NCBI RefSeq assembly: GCF_027571385.1 | Contig: NZ_CP085636.1 | Span: forward strand, 868,001-932,000 | DNA length: 64,000 nt | Source: Shewanella sp. MTB7 | Lineage (GTDB): Bacteria > Pseudomonadota > Gammaproteobacteria > Enterobacterales > Shewanellaceae | Direction: 5' to 3' | Shown: positions 62,303-64,000 of the stretch, piece after piece | Layout of the letters: every line of letters starts with the position of its first letter | Numbering within the stretch: the stretch's first letter is position 1 | The notes under the pieces: generated by a model | Told to the model about the DNA's origin: nothing | Databases searched by the model: none | Seen by the model: the letters and a program-made list of their open reading frames with translations, nothing else | Position numbers and translations under genes: made by a program

Positions 62303-62926
62303 TTACTTAGCTGCTTTGAACGAACGCAACCATCCGTATGTCAATGGTGCCAGACATAGCATAAAAAATGCATAGGCAATCATGCAGTAATGGGCCATAT
62401 TTCCACCAAATAAACTCCAATCATCTTCACCACAGCCACCTGTTGGGGCGAATTCAAAAGGTAGCCACTCATCGAGAGGCAGGTTCAGTGGGAAGCGTGG
62501 TTCAGTTGAGCAGGCAGAACCTGCAGCATCACCAGCAGCTGCAAAGAAGTCCATAGAAGCATCAACCACCATATGTGCAGCATCATGGATCTTCATCAAT
62601 TCAACTGACCACATCCAGCCCTGAATGATTGCGTACCACGCCAATAATAAGCCTAAGAACTTGAGTATGTGATTCTTTGGATCGATCAAGATGATCAGAC
62701 CCGCGATCACGATACAGCACTGGCTGAAGCGAATGTAAACACATAGCTCACAGGGATCCATCGCCAAGAACAGTTGGAAGTAGAAGATGGCAGACAGAAT
62801 AAGAAATAGTGCCGCTCCGGCCATGACGAGCCAAATGGGCCTTTGGTCTTGCATGTGCGTTAAGCTGTCGGCTGGGGTGGCCTTAAACTGCCCCCAGAAC
62901 GCTTTCAATCGTTGCTGCAATGACAT
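62303..62926 (-). CDS. dsbI: DsbI-type membrane thiol oxidase (DsbB homologue)
   Basis: A 207-residue inner-membrane protein with about five hydrophobic helices. The quinone-coupled CELC pair (Cys59, Cys62; MDPCELCVYIRF) is present. A second, periplasmic cysteine pair lies in AGSACSTEPRF and PTGGCGEDD. It is longer than DsbB and fits the DsbI branch, which oxidises DsbL. It lies 8 bp after the dsbL gene in the same direction, and assT is upstream, so the three make the arylsulfate sulfotransferase maturation cluster. Confidence 0.88.
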   Translation of the reverse strand: MSLQQRLKAFWGQFKATPADSLTHMQDQRPIWLVMAGAALFLILSAIFYFQLFLAMDPCELCVYIRFSQCCIVIAGLIILIDPKNHILKFLGLLLAWYAIIQGWMWSVELMKIHDAAHMVVDASMDFFAAAGDAAGSACSTEPRFPLNLPLDEWLPFEFAPTGGCGEDDWSLFGGNMAHYCMIAYAFFMLCLAPLTYGWLRSFKAAK

Positions 62927-62934
62927 ATAACCCC

Positions 62935-63546
62935 TTACTTAGCAGACAGTTCAGCGATAAGCTCTTTGAGCATATCCATAGAGCGAATTGATTTGGTGTT
63001 AATCAGATATTTACCGTTAACGGTAATCGCCGGCACCCCCTGGATCTTAGCGACTTCAACACCTTGGTCCCATTTGGTCATTAGTTGCTTTACTTTTGGG
63101 TCTTGAGCGTAAGTATCAAACTCAGCGCGGCTCATGCCTAATGTGTCTAAGGTAAACGCAATGGTCGAGTCAGCATCTTTAAATTTGACCTTTTTCACAT
63201 GGTACTGATCGTAGTAATTGGCTTTTAGCTGCTTAAATATCTCATCACCTTTGATCTCTTTCGCGATGGCTAATGCAGTGGATTTTTCTACGCCAAAGGG
63301 TGGCTTGCTAGTGATGTGGTATTGATCCATTGTGCTACCAGCGGGCAGAAGATCTTTATTGGGGATCCCCGCTTTTTCATATTTGTAGCAGAAAGGGCAG
63401 TTAATCGAGTAGATCTTCACGACTTGGTTAGGCGCATTGAATTGAGCCACTTCTGGCAATACTTGATATTCCACTCCCTCCGTGATTGCAGCGCTGGCTG
63501 ACAAAGAAAATAATAATGAAGTTGCAAGTATAGTTAGATATTTCAT
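62935..63546 (-). CDS. dsbL: DsbL-type periplasmic thiol:disulfide oxidoreductase (DsbA family)
   Basis: A 203-residue secreted DsbA-fold protein. The signal peptide (MKYLTILATSLLFSLSASAA) is followed by the active site CPFC (Cys50, Cys53; SINCPFCYKYE) and the cis-proline loop GVPAITVNGKYLI. The protein resembles DsbL, a DsbA paralogue dedicated to the essential disulfide of arylsulfate sulfotransferase. Context agrees: dsbI is downstream and assT is upstream. Confidence 0.9.
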   Translation of the reverse strand: MKYLTILATSLLFSLSASAAITEGVEYQVLPEVAQFNAPNQVVKIYSINCPFCYKYEKAGIPNKDLLPAGSTMDQYHITSKPPFGVEKSTALAIAKEIKGDEIFKQLKANYYDQYHVKKVKFKDADSTIAFTLDTLGMSRAEFDTYAQDPKVKQLMTKWDQGVEVAKIQGVPAITVNGKYLINTKSIRSMDMLKELIAELSAK

Positions 63547-63620
63547 AATGATCTCGAAGTGATTTGTGGTTTTGTAAATACATACATAAATTATTTAATG
63601 TTTGTGCAGGAATAATGTTT

Positions 63621-63643
63621 AATGACTGCTAAAAGCAGTCATT
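63621..63643. other. Intercistronic hairpin between assT and dsbL
   Basis: Perfect 9-bp inverted repeat AATGACTGC/GCAGTCATT with loop TAAAA, 16 bp past the assT stop codon. It may set a step-down in expression between assT and dsbL. Confidence 0.5.
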
Positions 63644-63658
63644 AAAACAATTAAATTA

Positions 63659-64000
63659 TCATTTCAACATATTAGTTGCATTAATTACTTGTGCTCTGTA
63701 GCCAGTAGCGAACAATTTATGACTATCAATATTAATGACGACTGCAGGCTTTGTTTCGCCATAGCGGTGCTCAGTTAGAATTGATTTTACTTTGCCTGTG
63801 GTTTCATCCATTCTTACATTGCCATAACCACCACCAATACCAAATAGACCTGCAGAAGCAAAGTAGCTTAAGATTGAATCTTTATCTGCCTGGTATTTAG
63901 TAATAGAGGTGACTGGTGAGTATCCTTTATAACCTAATTCTTCTTTACCATATTGCCAAATTTGCTCAACGGTCATATCTTTTTCATTTATTTTATATTC
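63659..64000 (-). CDS. assT: Arylsulfate sulfotransferase, C-terminal end (5' part outside window)
   Basis: The frame is open to the window edge, so only about the last 114 residues are seen (TVEQIWQYGKEELGYKGYSP, TSITKYQADKDSILSYFAS, AGLFGIGGGYGNVR, ETKPAVVINIDS). The sequence fits the C-terminal end of bacterial arylsulfate sulfotransferase, a periplasmic enzyme that moves sulfate between phenols. Adjacency to dsbL and dsbI supports this. The catalytic histidine and the disulfide lie upstream and cannot be checked. Confidence 0.75.
   Translation of the reverse strand, partial: EYKINEKDMTVEQIWQYGKEELGYKGYSPVTSITKYQADKDSILSYFASAGLFGIGGGYGNVRMDETTGKVKSILTEHRYGETKPAVVINIDSHKLFATGYRAQVINATNMLK

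Overview
The window looks like a chromosome segment of a marine gammaproteobacterium, most probably Shewanella. The reasons are moderate AT-richness, the gene set (fxsA, tpm, pepT, rsmC, sprT-endA-rsmE-gshB, assT-dsbL-dsbI), FNR/EtrA-type boxes and several secreted proteases. The genus is inferred from gene content and was not tested by a search.

Layout. 0-6.3 kb: three secreted proteases (end of a P-domain/PKD protease, an M28 aminopeptidase with two PKD domains, an M9 collagenase). 6.6-26.3 kb: housekeeping and accessory genes, including quinone oxidoreductase, galK-galM, a CPA2 cation/proton antiporter, dsbD, fxsA with a sigma32-like promoter, a Ser/Thr kinase, tpm, a porin, tcdA, pepT, a sensor kinase, a SieB-like membrane protein and a 43-residue DUF3149 protein. 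26.67-45.92 kb: a genomic island of about 19 kb at the 3' end of tRNA-Leu(CAA), bounded by a perfect 55-bp direct repeat. It begins with a truncated tyrosine integrase. 46-64 kb: M50 protease, a DUF342 protein, rsmC, a three-gene c-di-GMP signalling operon, alkaline phosphatase, sprT-endA-rsmE-gshB, a metallo-beta-lactamase sulfatase-like enzyme, an AraC regulator, and dsbI-dsbL plus the end of assT.

The island is the most interesting part. It encodes a 2360-residue SpvB/TcdB-type RHS protein with a Sec signal peptide, FG-GAP repeats, an RHS shell interrupted by eight cysteine-rich modules, and a C-terminal toxin-like tip. Downstream lies a series of displaced tip cassettes, intact or decayed. 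Several start with the DNA that encodes the end of the RHS core, so they could recombine onto the main gene. Each tip is followed by a small immunity-like gene. Two tips (the active one and the one ending at 39961) share a C-terminal pattern (HD, then IPPxxVxQY), and each is followed by a lipoprotein gene. This suggests a toxin family acting in or at the periplasm with lipoprotein immunity. One tip-lipoprotein block is duplicated, and one copy is frameshifted in a G-rich tract.

The distal island carries cargo unrelated to toxins: LysR, periplasmic thioredoxin, a CcdA-like transporter and a secreted HAD-fold protein. These look like a thiol-redox module that parallels the chromosomal dsbD at 13-15 kb. 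A decayed 1.4 kb stretch follows, up to the right attachment repeat.
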